Source: Candidatus Zixiibacteriota bacterium (GTDB lineage: Bacteria; Zixibacteria; MSB-5A5; JAABVY01). Taken from it: a stretch of 7,274 bases of DNA. Made by a program: the position numbers and the translations under genes. Location: contig JAABVY010000224.1 in NCBI GenBank assembly GCA_011777135.1, forward strand, positions 203 to 7,476, written 5' to 3'. This document shows, piece by piece, positions 5,317-7,274 of the stretch (within the stretch, counting starts at the first letter, position 1; the number at the start of each line of letters is the position of its first letter). The notes under the pieces were generated by a model. The model saw only the letters and a list, made by a program, of their open reading frames with translations. It was not told the origin of the DNA and ran no database searches.

Positions 5317-6711
5317 ATGCCAGCAGAAGAGTTACATAATAAATGCGGCGTCTTCGCCATCTACAATCATAAGAAAGCCGCGGAATTAACCTATTTCGGG
5401 CTGTATTCCCTGCAGCACCGTGGCCAGGAATCGGCTGGTATAGCCACCTCCGACAGCCGTCACATTCACGTCTACAAGAATATGGGGCTGATAAACGAGG
5501 TTTTTTCCCGTCGGGATGTTTTCTATAACCTCAAAGGGAGGATGGCTATCGGTCATAACCGCTACTCCACAACCGGATCATCCCAGTTCGTTAATGCCCA
5601 GCCGTTGGTATCGAGGTTCAAAGGTTACGAAATCGCAGTCGGACATAATGGCAATATTACCAATGCCTACACCCTAAGAAAGAAGCTTGAATCGGGCGGG
5701 GCAATCTTTCAGACAACTTCGGATTCAGAGATCTTCCTGCACCTGATCGCGCGCTCCAAGAAAAAGAAAATGTCCGACAAGATTATAAGCGCATTACGGC
5801 AAATTCAGGGCGCCTATTGCGTAACCTTTTTGACCAAGGATGCAGTCTATGCCGCCCGCGACCCGCGAGGATTCCGTCCGCTGGCACTGGGCAGGATGCG
5901 AAATGCCTATGTCATCGCCTCAGAAACCTGCGCCTTTGACCTGATCGGCGCCAAATATGTGCGGGATATATTGCCGGGCGAGATTGTAAAAATCGATGAA
6001 AGCGGGTTGAAGTCTTTCCATCCTTTTGAACAGATCCGGAAAGCATTCTGTATATTTGAATTCATATATTTCTCACGTCCCGACTCCAAGATCTTCTGCG
6101 AGAATGTTGACAAGGTCAGGCGCCGTCTGGGACGGCAACTGGCACGTGAACATCCTGTCGATGCAGACATAGTGATATCTGTACCGGACTCCTCAAATAC
6201 TGCTGCCCTCGGTTTCTCCGAGGCTTCGGGCATTCGTATGGAGATCGGATTTATAAGGAATCACTATGTCGGGCGGACATTTATTGATCCCGAACAGAAG
6301 ATCCGCGATCTGGATGTTAAGATAAAATTCAACACTGTTAAGGGCGTGATAGAGGGGCGAAAGGTTGTGATGGTTGACGATTCCATAGTGCGCGGAACAA
6401 CCTCACGAAAGCTGGTCAAGCTCTTGAAGCAGGCGGGCGCGAAGGAGGTTCATGTACGTATCTCGGCCCCTCCTATCATCTCACCCTGCTTCTATGGAAT
6501 CGATATGCCCACCAAGAGGGAATTGATTGGCTCTTCAAAATCGGTCGAGCAAATCAGAAAGTATCTTGGCGCAACTTCACTTGGATATCTTTCTATCGAG
6601 GGTATGCTTTCTATGAATTCTTTGCCGGATGAGGATTTTTGTGTGGCCTGTTTTTCCGGCAAATATCCGACCCGAATCGAGAAGAAGAACGGCAAGTTCA
6701 AACTGGAATAG
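5317..6711 (+). CDS. purF: Amidophosphoribosyltransferase (glutamine PRPP amidotransferase), Fe-S type
   Basis: PurF catalyses the first committed step of de novo purine synthesis: glutamine plus PRPP gives 5-phosphoribosylamine, glutamate and pyrophosphate. The 464-aa protein has an N-terminal Ntn glutaminase domain and a C-terminal type I phosphoribosyltransferase domain. A nine-residue propeptide (MPAEELHNK) precedes C10, which becomes the N-terminal nucleophile after cleavage. Glutaminase landmarks are YSLQHRGQESAGI (30-42), GHNRYSTTG (79-87), GHNGN (109-113) and TSDSE (134-138). The PRPP loop is VVMVDDSIVRGTT (350-362). Four cysteines, C245, C391, C442 and C445, match the Fe-S cluster ligands of Bacillus-type PurF, so the enzyme should be of the oxygen-sensitive, cluster-containing class. 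The ATG at 5317 gives the expected propeptide length, but the only Shine-Dalgarno-like AGG lies about 14 nt upstream. No other purine gene is in the window. Confidence 0.97.
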   Translation: MPAEELHNKCGVFAIYNHKKAAELTYFGLYSLQHRGQESAGIATSDSRHIHVYKNMGLINEVFSRRDVFYNLKGRMAIGHNRYSTTGSSQFVNAQPLVSRFKGYEIAVGHNGNITNAYTLRKKLESGGAIFQTTSDSEIFLHLIARSKKKKMSDKIISALRQIQGAYCVTFLTKDAVYAARDPRGFRPLALGRMRNAYVIASETCAFDLIGAKYVRDILPGEIVKIDESGLKSFHPFEQIRKAFCIFEFIYFSRPDSKIFCENVDKVRRRLGRQLAREHPVDADIVISVPDSSNTAALGFSEASGIRMEIGFIRNHYVGRTFIDPEQKIRDLDVKIKFNTVKGVIEGRKVVMVDDSIVRGTTSRKLVKLLKQAGAKEVHVRISAPPIISPCFYGIDMPTKRELIGSSKSVEQIRKYLGATSLGYLSIEGMLSMNSLPDEDFCVACFSGKYPTRIEKKNGKFKLE

Positions 6712-6720
6712 TATCCAATC

Positions 6721-7274
6721 CTAAAATCGAATCAGTAGTGTCTCTGATGAAAATCCCGGCCCCAGAGCGGTTATAATACCCAGATCATTTTTGTTCGTCT
6801 TTCCATTCCGCAGGAATTCGTCCAATACAAATAAAACCGTGACAGAGGACATATTGCCGTAGTCCCTCAAAATTGCTCTGGATATATCCAGTTTGCCATT
6901 TGTCAGATTGAGGGCTTCTTCATATGCTTCTATGACCTTCGCTCCACCTGGATGGGCTATAATGTGGTCTACATCATGTAGAGTCAGGCTATTTTTTTCC
7001 AGAATCTCCTGCAGGTTTTCAGCCAAATATTTCCGGACAATAGCAGGTATCCTGCGGCTGAATACAACCTGCATGCCCTCGCTGACGATGTTCCATCCCA
7101 TGACATCCAGCGAGTCCGGCCAGATAGTACTCTGAACATCCAGGACGCATGGTCCAGGCCGTTGCACATTATCTCCACTCACGACAACTGCCGCCGCGCC
7201 ATCACCAAAAAGCGCTGTCGCCACAAAGTTGCTCTTTGAAAAATCGTCCTGCTGAAATGTAAGCCCGCAGAGTT
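6721..7274 (-). CDS. C-terminal part of a type III polyketide synthase (chalcone synthase-like); 5' end outside window
   Basis: The frame is open from the right window edge to the TAG at 6723-6721, about 184 residues. It starts in the family motif LCGLTF followed by SKSNFVATALFGDGAAAVVV, typical of bacterial type III polyketide synthases. Two members of the Cys-His-Asn triad are visible. The His is in IIAHPGGAKVIEAYEEAL (codon 6954-6952) and the Asn is in DYGNMSSVTVLFVLDE (codon 6855-6853). The catalytic Cys lies upstream, outside the window. The ending ITALGPGFSSETLLIRF contains the GPGF loop that shapes the active site. Such enzymes extend CoA- or ACP-bound starters with malonyl-CoA to give alkylpyrones, alkylresorcinols or related products. 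Bacterial members often use fatty-acyl starters, but the product cannot be told from this part. GTG at 7224 is in frame but is internal. It converges on purF with a 9-bp gap. Confidence 0.9.
   Translation of the reverse strand, partial: LCGLTFQQDDFSKSNFVATALFGDGAAAVVVSGDNVQRPGPCVLDVQSTIWPDSLDVMGWNIVSEGMQVVFSRRIPAIVRKYLAENLQEILEKNSLTLHDVDHIIAHPGGAKVIEAYEEALNLTNGKLDISRAILRDYGNMSSVTVLFVLDEFLRNGKTNKNDLGIITALGPGFSSETLLIRF

Noticed and set aside
6712..6720. Shared bidirectional terminator between purF and the polyketide synthase gene
   Set aside because: The gap is only 9 bp and no stable GC-rich hairpin with U-tracts spans it; only a 4-bp TGGA/TCCA pairing is visible.

Overview
The window carries six protein genes, two of them cut by the window ends, and three gene-free stretches of more than 300 bases. 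Base composition is moderate and intergenic DNA is AT-rich. The best hint to the organism is the small secreted protein at 3065-3862. It joins a single dockerin-type calcium loop to a Fibrobacter-succinogenes-major (FISUMP) domain. Together with intergenic spaces filled by short modular hairpin repeats, this suggests an uncultured bacterium of the FCB group or a neighbouring candidate phylum, with Zixibacteria-like lineages as one guess. That assignment is inference from style, not from a marker gene.

Layout, left to right. (1) 1-468 (+) is the 3' end of a polytopic membrane protein, probably a GT39/ArnT-like glycosyltransferase. (2) It converges on cysS (529-1926, -), a complete cysteinyl-tRNA synthetase. 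(3) A 135-bp divergent spacer with a palindromic, two-way -10 box separates cysS from a class I SAM-dependent methyltransferase (2062-2688, +). (4) A 376-bp spacer (2689-3064) begins with a good terminator hairpin and holds at least four short structured repeat units. (5) The FISUMP/dockerin secreted protein (3065-3862, -) has a clear signal peptide and strong Shine-Dalgarno. (6) A 320-bp spacer (3863-4182) carries a second copy of one repeat unit and two hairpins at the end of the next gene. (7) A GAF-like plus histidine-kinase dimerisation/phosphoacceptor protein (4183-5007, -) has no ATPase domain. (8) A 309-bp AT-rich divergent spacer contains promoter candidates and a dyad in front of purF. 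(9) purF (5317-6711, +), amidophosphoribosyltransferase of the Fe-S type, is complete. (10) It converges with only 9 bp between stops on the C-terminal part of a type III polyketide synthase (6721-7274, -), which runs off the right edge.

The genes do not form one pathway. Strand switches occur at every junction, so each appears to be its own transcription unit in this window. Housekeeping genes (cysS, purF) alternate with accessory ones (glycosyltransferase, methyltransferase, secreted protein, orphan signalling protein, polyketide synthase). The points most worth following are the kinase-like protein without a kinase domain, the modular repeats on both sides of the secreted-protein gene, and the type III polyketide synthase.
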